50,750 nt of DNA from Tubiluchus corallicola (GCA_030141605.1 JAQGDQ010000892.1:32501-83250); one strand, 5' to 3'; counted from the stretch's first letter, positions 11,336 to 22,789 are shown. A program made the numbers and translations. Notes: generated by a model from the letters alone, not told the origin.

Positions 11336-12928
11336 GGATAGTAAATTAAGTAATAGTAAATGTAAATAGCAAATTAAGACCTAAATAAACATTAGAGACT
11401 AATTAAGCAATAACTCGTTCCATTTCACGAAAAGGCAGGAACTGACAAGTCTATATCAAAGTATACACAATAAAGTAGGGAAAGTCCTTCTGCGCAGTAG
11501 TTCGCGCAGTTAGTGTCGCCCTAGCGGCTATTCAGTGCGGCCTGTTGTTGTCAGGTACGCAACAGCGCAGGCTGTGGGTACTGTAGCAGATGAATTGATG
11601 AGACCATCAAAACCAGCCCGGTTAACAGGCGCTCATAAATTGCTCAGCAGTGAGTTGCAAAAACACAAAAAGATATCTTTTTAAATTTCGCAAGGATGCA
11701 GCCAGGTAATTATAATAAAATGTTAATTATAACACAGTTTTGAAACTTTGGTTACTAGTTAAATATTTTGTACGCTAAGCAAAGACTGCAAGGCCTACAT
11801 CTCTCTTTGACGATTTATAGCAGCTGTTATCTTTTTGAGTATTATTTAAAGTAAGCATAAGGCGTTAAGAATAATTTGTAGTTAAAATAAAAATTATTAT
11901 AATCATATCTCATAAAAATTAATAGGCTTATTTACAAAAGAAGTTAAGAAAGTTGATCAAAAGAAAGAATACCTGGCTCATGTAGTATTCGATTTCTGGA
12001 GAAATATTTTTTCTAAAAAACATTTCTATTTCATATGTTCTTATCAGGAAATATAACTTGAAGAAATATTAGGCCTGACTTTCATGTGTAATACCTTTCA
12101 TAGAAAAAAATCGATTTTTTCAGAAGAGCAAATAATTTTCCAGAACATAACTTAATCTAAACATCTGCATGTTTTGTTAATTCCAAGTTAAAAAATGTTT
12201 AAAAAGCATATAATCATACATTGGCCTTTGTTATGAGTTGGAGTTAGTTATAAAATTACGTTGAACAAGCAGAGATGTATTTACGACATTACTCCTCTTT
12301 TTTATTATCAGTGAACAAAAAATAACTGAAGGAAACATCAGAGCTGTCATCCTAAGCAGCCGACATAACTTCCAACTCTATAACAACCAACTAACTATGT
12401 CAAAACCTAGTTAAAGAATTCAGGCGAGAAGCATAAATTAGAATCTGCACGCGTGTCATAATACCTTATAATATCATGTGCAGACATTACTTATATTTGG
12501 CCTAATTTTTTAAGATTCAGTTAGGCTTACATCAAAATAAATGTTCATTAAATACAGTTTGCTTACATGTAAAAAATGTACTTGTATAATGTTCTTTTGT
12601 TTTGTTTATTAATTAGACTCTTTAGTATTATTTTAATGCATGTACTTTGCAGCTTGATTCAGTTCCCTATTTGAAAGTTTGTTTAAATTTCTGTTTGGCT
12701 AGCTTGCTTTTCATTTTATTTAGTTTGTTTTTTATTATTTTTATTTAGTATTATTGTTATTATTTTGCATGTTTTTCTCATATTGAGTTATGCATGGACA
12801 ATATGACAGCTTGAATTTGGTCATTTTTTGCACTAATGTTTTTCTTTTGCTAATAGGTACCATTACGACCTTTGTTACTTTATTAGTAAGGTATAAATCA
12901 ATTTAAATGAAATTATTCATTCATCGCC

Positions 12929-13115
12929 GCCTATATCAAAATCGTAATTACATATTAAGTTTTCCTCATGTTTCCTTGCTGTTCATTACATCTTTTACTT
13001 TATTTCAAAATTATTTCAATATTTATATCAAAATCGTAATTCCATATTGTGTTTTTCTTATGTTTCCTTGCTATTATTACATCATTTACTTTATTACATC
13101 AATTTCATTGAGTCA
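12929..13115. repeat. Two-copy tandem repeat of about 95 bp inside the transposon
   Basis: A block containing TATATCAAAATCGTAATT and CATGTTTCCTTGCT occurs twice in succession with moderate divergence. The frame at 12907-13140 runs through it and has no recognisable domain. Confidence 0.6.
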
Positions 13116-13166
13116 TCTACAAAAGCACGCATATCTTTAATAATTTTTTCATTTTCATTTAAGTAA

Positions 13167-13295
13167 GGTGAGTGTGTTAATGACCGTATGGTCGTACACT
13201 CACCTCACACTACTCAAATTATTTTATTTATTGTTTATTTATGTGTACAATATTGTATTTTGATGTGTGAAATAAAATTCATAGTTCATAGTTCC
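13167..13295 (+). mobile_element. LINE 3' end (hairpin plus ATTCATA-type tail)
   Basis: A perfect stem GGTGAGTGT/ACACTCACC (13167-13175 and 13196-13204) is followed by about 60 bp of AT-rich DNA. It ends in TGTGAAATAAAATTCATAG with a short repeated tail. The arrangement and tail match the LINE end at 43110-43247, which does follow reverse-transcriptase sequence. It is nested in the TIR transposon. Confidence 0.55.
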
Positions 13296-13309
13296 GTCTT
13301 TCTTTTAAC

Positions 13310-13362
13310 TCTCTCTCTCTCTCTCCCCCTCTTTCTCTCTAAGAGAGGGGAGGGAGAGAAAA
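13310..13362. repeat. CT-rich/GA-rich tract
   Basis: CTCTCTCT followed by its near complement GAGAGGGGAGGGAGAGA, so it can form a short hairpin. Confidence 0.8.
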
Positions 13363-14541
13363 ATCAATAAATCAATGAAAAATGCATTACTTCTTTACAT
13401 AGCAGGCAGCCCATCACGCAGTCAGCTAGCCTCTTTCCTCAGGAAAAACAATAAAATTTTACTTACAAGAAAACTGAACAGGCATTTGCAAGTACATATT
13501 ACAAACTTATTGCTACAATTTTTTTCCTTTTCATGAAATGTTTTCAGTTTTTTTAAACTAATAATTGCTTTTAATTGAGATATACTTCTTTTATTAAAAA
13601 CGCAAAAGTGATTTTGGCTTATCAAAATTGCACGTATGCCAACACTACTGGTGAACTTAATAATATTATTATTACAGTCAATGCGGCGCTCCAAATTTTT
13701 CACTGAATGGCCGTTTGATGCCGCCAGCATAGCCGCTAATCGCAAAAAGGAAATACGTAACATTAGGCGACTTTCGTCACTTCCTCTTTATACACTTTGT
13801 CTATATGGTGAACTAACAATAGCAAATATAATACTATTGCCAGCGTACAGCAGTAACCTATTTCGAATGCTATAACGTGACGTTCTGCCAATATGACTAA
13901 GATTGTGTAGAAGTAGGTTTACACAAAATTGTATCATGTCAACAACAACGCGTTGCATGTATGAAAAATATTTTAAACGAAAGATGGCGGCCGTTTTTAT
14001 ACTTTGAAACCAGGTTTTACCATCCAATTATAATCTCACAAGGATGAGCAGAAGGTTTTTAATTTAAAAAAATGTATTTACATCGTTTTAAAAAGTTATG
14101 ACTCGTTTAGACGTAGACGCTTCTTTCGCAACTTGTTGCACAACTTCTCCGAGAGTAAAGTTACACGTGTGAACGGCTAGGCAGCTACTCTTATTTTGAG
14201 GACAGAAGTTGCCATAAAGCGTTCATATGTGCGGTTTGCGAAGAAAGTTACCATGTGTAACTCTACTCTCAGAGAAAAGTTGCGTGAGAAGTCTGTACGT
14301 CTGAACGGGCCTTTACTCTCAACAGAGTCAGTGTGTATGTTAACTTCCCAAGCCAATGAGACAAAGTTATGTTGTGTTGGAGACATAATATGGATTAAGA
14401 TTGCATTAATAATGCCACATTTGGTTTGATTAACATCACTACTTCTTAAGTGAGTTATTAGTATGAAGATGATTACCAATATGTCCGTCATTGACACATC
14501 ATTTGATGTTAATGAATACAGTAACAATTATGATGATATCA

Positions 14542-14980
14542 TCAACAGCAGCAGTAACACCATCCCCATCGGCAACACCAATAGCAGCAGTAACAACCAC
14601 AACCACAACAACAACAACGGCAACAGCAACAATTGTTGCAGTAACAACAGCAACAACAGCAATAGCAAGAGCAAAAACAGCAGCAGCAACAACGACAGTG
14701 ACAGCCACAACGACGACAACAACAACAGTAGCAGCAGCAACAACGACAGTGACAGCCACAACGACGACAACAACAACAGTAGCAGCAGCAAAACAGCAAT
14801 AGCAACAACGACGACGACGACGACGACAACAACAACAATGGCAACTGCAACAACTGTCGCAGTAGCAACAGCAACAACAGCAACAACAACAACAGTAGCA
14901 GCAGCAAAACAACAATAGCAACAACAACATCAACAATAGCAACAACGACAACAGCGATAATGACAACGACGACAACAACA
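14542..14980. repeat. CAA/CAG-rich trinucleotide tract, unit B copy
   Basis: Counterpart of 7629-8080. A segment containing AACGACAGTGACAGCCACAA is duplicated in tandem here (14693 and 14740 regions). A CGA block replaces most of the long CAA run. Confidence 0.9.
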
Positions 14981-15316
14981 AAAGTTTATATTTTTTGTCG
15001 ATAAAAATGATAATTATGAACCTGATTCTGATCATCAAGAAGCAATTAATTGATGAAAGCTGAAAATTCTGAAGTTGCTCCTTGCTAGTGATGACAAATT
15101 AGGTAAAAACTAATTGATTTTTGATTATGAATAACCTCAAAGATAGCTGACGTAATTGTTGAGATTTCAATTTATAAATTAAAAAGCACGAATATTATAA
15201 AGAAATTAATCAGTCAGTTATAACGAATATTACAATAAAAACTGCTTAAAATATTTACATATTCGTAATAGATACGTCCCAGGCACAATTTATAAATAAA
15301 CTGTAACGAGACAGAT

Positions 15317-15803
15317 CGTTAAAGTATCAGTAGTGTGCAGAAGGGTTGTTCGAAGTTCATTTCCGAAGTAAGCTAATTATTTGTTCTGTATACGAAGTAC
15401 TTAAAAATAGTACATAATTACTTTTGTAGTTTTATTGTGCAAGTATATATATATAGGAAACTGTCTTATCGTATCATTAACCGTGTATTTGTTTAATGAC
15501 ATAAAAGATGAATTAAAAACTGTTCAGCCAATTCAAAAATTCAAAAGGAAATACAGAGCAATGATTCTCAACAAGTACAACATTTCTTAATTTCCTACAC
15601 CTACTGCAGCAGTCATACCACAATCCTGGTACAGATTATGCAAAACAAGGCATCATTGATAAACCTTTAGAGCTGATGTCAACATAGCGCAATCTATTGT
15701 CTTTCTTCCTACTATTTCCACTAACACATCCTTCTACCCTTCCTTTCTCCCAGTTCTTTTTTTTGTTCACTCATCCATTCTTTTTTTATCGGGTTCACAT
15801 GAC
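15317..15803. other. Spacer between unit B and gene C, nothing recognised
   Basis: Homology between units A and B stops at 15316. This stretch has no supported gene. Confidence 0.5.
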
Positions 15804-15959
15804 AGTGGGCTTATACAAGCCTTTGCTTCTCTAGCCCACTACAATGCAATTAATCTTTTATGATATTGATAGTGTATGAAACATAACAATTTCAAACAGT
15901 ATGATGTAATAATTTTGATATCACTGTGTGCTTAATGTCATTATATTGTACTGAATGTG

Positions 15960-16004
<45 letters not shown>

Positions 16005-16020
16005 AAAATAAAAATAAATA
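15804..16020 (+). mobile_element. LINE-like 3' end with (ATA)n tail
   Basis: A perfect 8-bp stem AGTGGGCT/AGCCCACT (15804-15811, 15833-15840) lies about 115 bp before an AATGTGATAATAATA tail that grows into a microsatellite. This repeats the hairpin, AT-rich spacer and tail arrangement seen at 13167, 34189 and 43111. Confidence 0.5.
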
Positions 16021-16140
16021 AATGAATGAATAGGCCTGGTATGAAGTCCAAGTAACTCGCTGGGAAAAGCTGATAGTTGTTGGAGCAGGTCTTTCTCCGT
16101 GTTTAGAGGCAAAGCTATCTCTTAACTTAATAAAACTACT

Positions 16141-16141
<1 letters not shown>

Positions 16142-16211
<70 letters not shown>

Positions 16212-16322
16212 CTTTTATTTATCTTGTAACACACGCACAGTTATAATACAATTAATTTGGAAACAAAAATGTGAAGAAAGGGCAGCGAAAGACCAGTTAG
16301 TCATCTAGTCAGCTGCCCTTTG
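16142..16322 (-). mobile_element. LINE-like 3' end, minus strand, with (ATT)n tail
   Basis: An ATA microsatellite (16142-16211) is followed by TCTTTTATTTATC and then a 10-bp stem AAAGGGCAGC/GCTGCCCTTT (16278-16322). On the minus strand this is hairpin, spacer, AATAAAAG and tail, the same order as the other LINE ends. Confidence 0.5.
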
Positions 16323-16612
16323 GTTAGTGATGAACATTTTTATAAGCACTATGCTACAGTGTATTAGTGTTAGTACTGATTATAATAATAATTTAATTGT
16401 TACGAATGACATTAAATTGGTATGCTTATAACGTGTTAATACAATTCATACACAGTAATAAAACGTTCATAATAAAATATCAAACAAGAGCTGAAAATAA
16501 AAAAACTGACAACAGAAACATAAAAACAATGGCAACTGAAATATACTTTATAACACAAGCATAATTCCAAGACATAAGCAAGCGAATGTGTAATAGAATC
16601 ATTAAAAAATGC
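16323..16612. other. AT-rich DNA directly upstream of gene C homology
   Basis: It has no match to the 5' flank of units A and B. Whatever drives gene C must lie here or in the shared leader. Confidence 0.4.
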
Positions 16613-16842
16613 AGAACGCATGACTCTAACCTGCGTCACAATGAGTTCGTATTTTATTAATACCCAATGAATGAGCAAAATAGTGCAAAACAATGGAAGG
16701 TACAAAACGTAAATCGAATTGTCACTTCTCCTTGGAAGAACCACTTTGTTCAAAAGAGAGGAACTAAAAGTGTCGGCGCTACTTCTATGAATAAAGCTAC
16801 TCTCTAGTGAAGAAACTCTAAGAAGGTCTTTAAAGTCACGAA
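16613..16842 (+). promoter_or_regulatory. Leader region of gene C
   Basis: Homologous to the last about 200 bp before genes A and B, starting at GAACGCATGAC. It lacks the more distal block with the TATA-like element. The start context is CGAAATGG. Confidence 0.4.
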
Positions 16843-18918
16843 ATGGTGCGACTGCGCACTTTTCTGAGCTGGTCCGCCGCTTTGCTCTCATTTGTGGGAG
16901 CATCATCAGCTTTAAATTCCAGCTATATTCCACCAGGATGCCAACGTTTACGTGGGTGGCCACTCCGTATACGCGAACTCCGCATGAAAGAAAAGCATTT
17001 TGCAACGACAAGAAAACATTATCTGGGAATTAAAGACAAAATTGAACCAGGTAGTTGGTGGAACACAGAAGCGCACATATTTCTTCGCGAAAGGGAAAAG
17101 GGGCAAACTGACAATACTTTGTTTTACGAAGGCCATACGAAAAACGTAGGTCCTTACATAGGAATCAGAGATCCATATTTTAGTTTTTGGAAGATGCGTG
17201 ACTACTTTCTTGGAGACAACTTTCGTGCACACTCTCTAGACGAGTATGGTGAAAGATGGCCTAAAGTGAAGGTACAGTTTAAATGTGTGGACACTAATAA
17301 TGGCCTAAGCGAAAATCCCAGAAATTATCACTGGGTAGATCTTTCCATATATTTAAACCCATTAGATGCTCATGAACCGAGTATCATAGCAGGTGGCAGT
17401 CATTACTTAGGCGAAGACATTCCTGTTGGTTCCGAGGTCATCAATATGTGTGGGGGAGATATTGATGTGTGGGATTATGTAATAGGGTTTACATTATGTC
17501 TGGGTCAGGAATCCGACATTGCTAATTGCAGTAGCGAAGAATATTTTGCAACTGAACCAGAAGAACAGTTTCGACGACCTCATAAGCACTTGACTCATAT
17601 GAGATGTCAACATGTGTACCTGAAGAAATCGTTGATTGATAAAGTTGGCCAAAATTTCGAAATTCTTGTCAAGCTGATACCTGATAATCCTAGACAGAAA
17701 AAATCTACCCGCACGAAAACAATTTATGTAACTGATAAAAACAATCAAGGTCCCGAATTTCGCCACAGAATTTACACAACCAGGGCAGACAATGCAACTG
17801 GTTTGGAAGAAGTTGAACCTGCTACGATAAAAGCTGTTGACAAAGACAAGAATAAACATGGGGTTTTCTACACCTTTCCATTTCCAAAACAAGTTGAAGG
17901 CAAATTTCGATTTGAAAAGAACGGGCAAATTTCTGCTGTAAAACAGCTTCCCCTTTCAGCTAACTACTACGCTCTCATCCAAGCCACTGAGCACGAAGAT
18001 GCCACGCACTACGACAGGGCCCTGTTATCTATCAAAGTCCGTAGCGCTGCAGAAACCGTAACGTTCGACAAAGAAAGTTACTCGGCAAAACTCTCTGCAT
18101 ACGAACTTGATAATACGCCTACAATGGTACTGTTCATAGAAGCGACCATGACGAATTCAAATATGTCAGTTGATTATAAATTGAAAGCAGATGGCAACCC
18201 CATTGCGAGGTATATGTTCGAACTGGTTGTCGTACAAAAAAAAGCAGAAAAAACACTTATTAGACTAGACATGGTAAGAAAAATGGGATATGAGAACGAA
18301 CACAGTTTGGTCGTAGGGGCATTTCATCGTGCATCCGAATCGGACCTACATTTAACACAAATAGGTTCGGCTGACATTACTGTTACGATTGTAAAAGGTA
18401 TTATGAACAAACCCATGTTCACTAAGACAACTTACAGACTGGACAGCGCAGGAACTGCTGGGTCATATGCAGGACAGGTGAAAGCGTATTTTAGAGATTT
18501 CACTGACGAACAGGTAATGTTTTCGATTCTTACGTATGGCGAAATGTTCAAAATTGATAACAAAGGAAGAATTTCATTGAAGAGTGACGGATTTGGCACC
18601 ATAGAAATTGCAGTTGGAGCTTGCAGCAGGGCCGCTTTAGATTTCGCTGACACCAGGTGTGGTTATACTAAAGTAGTAATTGTAATGCCAACTATGATGG
18701 ATCTTAATGAAACTGATTATAGACCTCTTCCCGAAGCCTCGCGTGCACACCAGAGCAAAAAAGCACCTCCGAACTTTGGAATTTGGATGATGGTGGTGGT
18801 TATTGGTTTGATGTGTGTGGTCACTATAGGTCAGCTGTTTCTTCTTCTTCGTCAAGGGAAATGGTTTAACGCTGTTAGTAGCTCTACTCAAATGGGTGTG
18901 GCAAGCGATGACAATTAA
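16843..18918 (+). CDS. Cadherin-like type I membrane protein, tandem copy C (divergent)
   Basis: A single-exon frame for 691 residues with the same layout as A and B: signal peptide (about 1-22), N-terminal domain, degenerate cadherin repeats with the linker VTDKNNQGPEF, one transmembrane helix and the 22-residue tail. Compared with A it has four length changes, all before about residue 160: two short losses (after PPGC and after IKDKI), a five-residue gain beginning LGDNF, and a loss after FKC. The rest aligns without gaps but has substitutions scattered through the cadherin-like part. The tail RQGKWFNAVSSSTQMGVASD is identical to A. C shares several residues with B against A (I45, M50 and S160 in A numbering), which helps polarise changes. 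It appears intact. The role is inferred as for A and B. Confidence 0.85.
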   Translation: MVRLRTFLSWSAALLSFVGASSALNSSYIPPGCQRLRGWPLRIRELRMKEKHFATTRKHYLGIKDKIEPGSWWNTEAHIFLREREKGQTDNTLFYEGHTKNVGPYIGIRDPYFSFWKMRDYFLGDNFRAHSLDEYGERWPKVKVQFKCVDTNNGLSENPRNYHWVDLSIYLNPLDAHEPSIIAGGSHYLGEDIPVGSEVINMCGGDIDVWDYVIGFTLCLGQESDIANCSSEEYFATEPEEQFRRPHKHLTHMRCQHVYLKKSLIDKVGQNFEILVKLIPDNPRQKKSTRTKTIYVTDKNNQGPEFRHRIYTTRADNATGLEEVEPATIKAVDKDKNKHGVFYTFPFPKQVEGKFRFEKNGQISAVKQLPLSANYYALIQATEHEDATHYDRALLSIKVRSAAETVTFDKESYSAKLSAYELDNTPTMVLFIEATMTNSNMSVDYKLKADGNPIARYMFELVVVQKKAEKTLIRLDMVRKMGYENEHSLVVGAFHRASESDLHLTQIGSADITVTIVKGIMNKPMFTKTTYRLDSAGTAGSYAGQVKAYFRDFTDEQVMFSILTYGEMFKIDNKGRISLKSDGFGTIEIAVGACSRAALDFADTRCGYTKVVIVMPTMMDLNETDYRPLPEASRAHQSKKAPPNFGIWMMVVVIGLMCVVTIGQLFLLLRQGKWFNAVSSSTQMGVASDDN

Positions 18919-19009
18919 ATTCTATTCATTTCAATTTTTATTTCGGTAACTGAGACTATATACAAATACAACCCAAAAATTTTTAAATGAGTCAATTTTT
19001 TTACAGGCT

Positions 19010-19015
19010 AATAAA
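19010..19015 (+). terminator. Poly(A) signal of gene C
   Basis: AATAAA in the context GGCTAATAAAACATTTC, matching the second signal of genes A and B. The first signal has been lost by mutation. Confidence 0.6.
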
Positions 19016-19924
19016 ACATTTCTAGTTTAAAACAACACAACTTTATTATAAATTTTATTATAAACTTCCAGTTACTCATAGCTCTGGTAACAATGGTGAG
19101 CTTTGTGGCCAGAGGCACAAATATGGTCATTAATGCTGGTATGTGTGCATGTATATGTATATATGTATATGCAAATATATGTGTACATGTATATGTATAT
19201 ATGTATATGCAAATATGTATACATGTATATGCATATATATGTGTATATGTATATGTATATATGTGTATATAAGTGTGATGTCGAATGCTATATATATAAA
19301 TACACATACACATATAAATGCATATACATATACATATACACATATATATGCATATACATATACATAGAAACATATAAATATACACACACACATATATATA
19401 TATACAGGGTTAGTAAATGAAGTAATAGTAAATGTGAATAGCAAATTAAGACCTAAATAAACATTAGAGCCTAATTAAGCAATAACTCGTTCCATTTCAC
19501 AAAAAGGCAGGAATTGACAAGTCTATATGGTGAACTAACAATAGCAAATATAATACTATTGCCAGCGTACAGCAGTAACCTATGTCGAATGCTATAACGT
19601 GACGTTCTGCCAATATGACTAAGATTGTGTAGAAGTAGGTTTACACAAAATTGTGTCATGTCCACAACAACGCGTTGCATGTATGAAAAATATTTTAAAC
19701 GAAAGATGGCGGCCGTTTTTATACTTTGAAACAAGGTTTTACCATTTAATTATAATCTCACGAGGATGAGCAGAAGGTTTTTAATTTTAAAAATGTATTT
19801 ACATAGTTTTAAAATGTTATGACTCGTTCAGACGTAGACGCTTCTTTCGCAACTTGTTGCACAACTTCTCCGAGAGTAAAGTTACACATGTGAACGGCTA
19901 GGCAGCTCCTCTTGGCTTGAGGAC
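19016..19924 (+). repeat. 3' flank of gene C, homologous to units A and B
   Basis: Includes the TATG/TA array (19140-19405) and the block beginning AGCAATAACTCGTTCCAT. It stays similar to the other units until about 19924, where it stops abruptly at GCTCCTCTTG. The CAA tract of the other units is missing here. Confidence 0.8.
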
Positions 19925-20120
19925 GTTAAATAGGCAGATGGCTAAAGCACAAAAAAATTACCTATATGACAAAATGAGGAGATTGACAATTGAAGTCCAG
20001 ACTTTGAAAATGATCTACAGAAGTTAGACAATAAATAATTAAATACATATTGAAGTTAATTGAACCTGCTATAACAGTAATTGCTCTTGCAATGTAGGTA
20101 TTGCGATACAAGGAATACTC

Positions 20121-20816
20121 GGCGCTATTACACTTTCGCACCGCCTAGTTTTTCCCAGGTTATTACTCGTTTTTAGGCTCGTACTTCATTATTCTATTAT
20201 TCTTACATCATCAGTGAATGTTTCCGCTAATCTAATTGTAATTTAATCATATATTTAGGTATAATTACCAATAATTATGCTGTATTCACAGTTCTACACA
20301 GTATCGCCATCTTGTTTGTATGTGTAGTCACGTGACGAATTTCGTACTAGTTTATGCATCATCAGGGCCTAGCTTAAAAGGCACCTGACACACTTTCATC
20401 TTAACTGCATTTACGAAATAAAGAAAAAACCTTTACTTTTATAATCTAATATGTGGGAACACTGTAATATGATACAAACTCCCGTGGCTGCAACCATAAT
20501 AATCATAAATTATGCAAAAAACTAAAAATACAGGTTAAGGGCAACATACCGTCACTGCGCGAGAGCGATTGCGCATTAGTGGTGTAAACACGGTTATTCA
20601 CGTGGAGCTTTTTGCGTAATGGCGGTATGAGTAATGGTAATGGTAAGTAATGTATGATTTAAATTTGATTTTAATCTGGAATTATAAAGCCTAAAAACCT
20701 ATATTATTGTGGGGAATATGGTGTATATTACGCCTGTTGGTCGCTTTCTGGCCTGCAGGCGTGAAAACAACCAATAGGCCAGGAAAAGCTAGGCGGTGCG
20801 AAAGTGTGATAGCGCC
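20121..20816. mobile_element. 696-bp element with about 40-bp terminal inverted repeats
   Basis: The left end GGCGCTATTACACTTTCGCA matches the minus-strand reading of the right end, GGCGCTATCACACTTTCGCA, and the match continues for about 40 bp. No transposase frame is present, so it is a MITE. I could not define a target-site duplication, and the superfamily is unknown. Confidence 0.75.
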
Positions 20817-21400
20817 AACTTCGTTGATTAAATGTTGAATTGTAAAATGTTGTGAGGTCTACTAACACTTAGACATTTTAATATGTGCTAACAGTATTTA
20901 AAGGGAAGTTAGTTTTTCCCCATGTAATAAAGACACTAAGTGCGTCAGAGTAAAGATTTTTGACCCCATTTTGCTGTAATCGACTCTCCAGCTTTTACAG
21001 GTTTCGTTTCCTGTATTCCGTTCCTTAAGACTTTGATTCTTATAGGTTTATCTGCCATAGTTACATAAATTAACATAATAAATTTACGTAATTACTTAAC
21101 TATTGTAAGATATTCTTTTATGCAGAAGCAGGATAATACGACAGTTGTGCATGCGTGACGTAATGTTGATAGAAATGACGTAATCTCAGGAAAGCAGATA
21201 AAGCAAAAATGGAAAGTGTTTTGCTACGGGAAGACAATTTCTGCGTCGATGAGTCATACATTTTAACAGGAAAATAACGCAAAATGTTCGTTCATTTAAT
21301 TTAAATTGTGCGCCTGAAGGAACTACTCATACACAATGTTATAACTTATATTAAACTTAAAAATTAAAAAACATGGCACCCAAATATTTTCGAAAGTACC
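20817..21400. other. No recognisable feature
   Basis: Unique-looking AT-rich DNA without supported genes. Confidence 0.5.
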
Positions 21401-21772
21401 CTCTTGACAGTTTCGTTGTGCGCACGGACAGCTGCTGTAGGTCAAGGGTTAAGCGTACCACAGCAGCGTGTCTTAACTACAGCCGTCACTTAACATGTGT
21501 GTAAAGCAAAGCTGTCTGTCGCATCAGTTCAGCAATTTCAGATGTTGTACGTAGACTTTACTTAATTATGCACTAGTCTGTACGTAGATTGATTTACTAG
21601 CAGGATCTTGCTTGGGAACAAGAAAAAATGAAGTAGAACAGGTTCTGGGTAGCTGTTAAAAGTGTTACTATTACAATAGCAAGGGCTGCGAGGCGTTGTT
21701 AAGTGTGCACAAATGCATTGTCTGGTACACTTAACCTTTGACCTTTTCACAAGTGCTGGAACTGTAAAAAGG
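21401..21772 (+). mobile_element. MITE family R2, copy 1
   Basis: Starts near GACAGTTTCGTTGTGCGCAC and ends in GGAACTGTAAAAAGG. Inside each end is an inverted word related to GGTCAAAGGTTAAGTG. It aligns along its length with the copies at 27014, 28850 (reverse), 39721 and 48566. It is non-coding. Confidence 0.8.
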
Positions 21773-22431
21773 CTTATTCGTTTTGACCTTTGACCTTTCA
21801 CAGTAAGTGCGAAAAGGCGTATTACAGACACACTATGCTGCTACTTATGCTAAACTTGAAAATTATAGAATTAAAATATTTTCAAACTTTCTAATTTTCC
21901 TGGTGATAGAGCCCAACCTGGTTGATATTACATTGCTAATTGTACTACTTAACTTTAGGGCAGCAAATGAACCGTTATTCCCTTAATGCTATGCTTTAGG
22001 GAAGCCCTGTAACACGCAAAATGATGATTCTGTCAGACACACTAATAAATCGGCTAAGACAAAGACATCATCATCTCAAGACTCACGCTATCTCATTCGT
22101 TCTCTCATATTTCCCTTGCCATAACTTTTGTTCTGCGTCTGCAATAAATCTTTCGAAACGACATCTAATTATGACAACTTCCTGCACTAGAGGGCTCTCA
22201 TCGTGGCTCGTTAATGTTTATAAATCAACTCTGGGCAACAGAGCTCAGCTGTAATGGATTTCGAACTCTAATTAGAAATTTTCAGTCCAATTATGAACTG
22301 CCAGGCTGCAAAAATCCCTCTTATCTGCTGGCTTACTCAACTAGCTTAAAGTAACATGATCATTAAATTCCAGTAGTGTTTTGAAAAACTCAAACTAATA
22401 TCAACTCACAGCAAGTATTATTACCTACGCC
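21773..22431. other. No gene recognised; contains a DR1-like site
   Basis: Apart from TGACCTTTGACCT at 21784-21796, just outside the R2 copy, nothing is supported. The frame at 22021-22254 shows no domain. Confidence 0.45.
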
Positions 22432-22665
22432 TTGCAGAAAATGCTGTCTGTCTATCTGTCTATCTGTTTGGCTTACTGTCTGCCTGACTCTCTATATGTC
22501 TGTGTATCTGCCTGCCTGTCTATCTGTCTCTCTATCTGTCTGTCTGTTTGGCTGTATGCTATCTGTCTGTTTGGCTGTTTGGCTGTCTGCTATCTGACTC
22601 TCTATCTGTTTGTCTGCTGACTGTCTGCCTGACTACCTGTCTATCTGTCTGTCTGTTTGTCGTTG
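22432..22665. repeat. Imperfect CTGT/CTAT tetranucleotide array
   Basis: CTGTCTGT and CTATCTGT units with scattered TTTGGCTG interruptions. The cysteine- and leucine-rich frames over it are artefacts. Confidence 0.85.
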
Positions 22666-22789
22666 TCTTTTCTGACAGGGGTCAAGGTGGCAGCGAGACT
22701 TGGACTACAGACATGAGACGCACTTTTTGCTGAGTTTTCTCCTTTCAGCTGCAAATATAAAAACTTAAGATGTTTTTTCAGAAAATGCA

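Larger units (their letters stand above)
11457..13799. mobile_element. 2.34-kb terminal-inverted-repeat DNA transposon with empty-site proof
   Basis: The 3' flank of gene B is interrupted here. TCTATAT is present at 11450-11456 and again at 13800-13806, while unit A and the gene C flank have it once with no insertion. The ends are inverted: CAAAGTATACA on the left, and CAAAGTGTATA when the right end is read on the minus strand. Further in, both sides share TAGCGGCTAT. If the target duplication is read as 8 bp (GTCTATAT) it fits the loose hAT pattern, but a 7-bp reading is equally possible. I see no full transposase. ATGCAGCCAG followed by GTAATT at 11696 could be a relic first exon. Confidence 0.85.
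8418..15316 (+). repeat. Tandem duplication unit B
   Basis: The second copy of the 4.55-kb unit, lengthened by a transposon at 11457-13799 plus its 7-bp target duplication. Outside that insertion it tracks unit A nearly base for base, except for the first 480 bases of the coding region and repeat-length changes. Confidence 0.9.

Noticed and set aside
12907-13140. Hydrophobic 77-codon frame inside the TIR transposon
   Set aside because: It spans a two-copy AT-rich tandem repeat and matches no transposase or membrane family.
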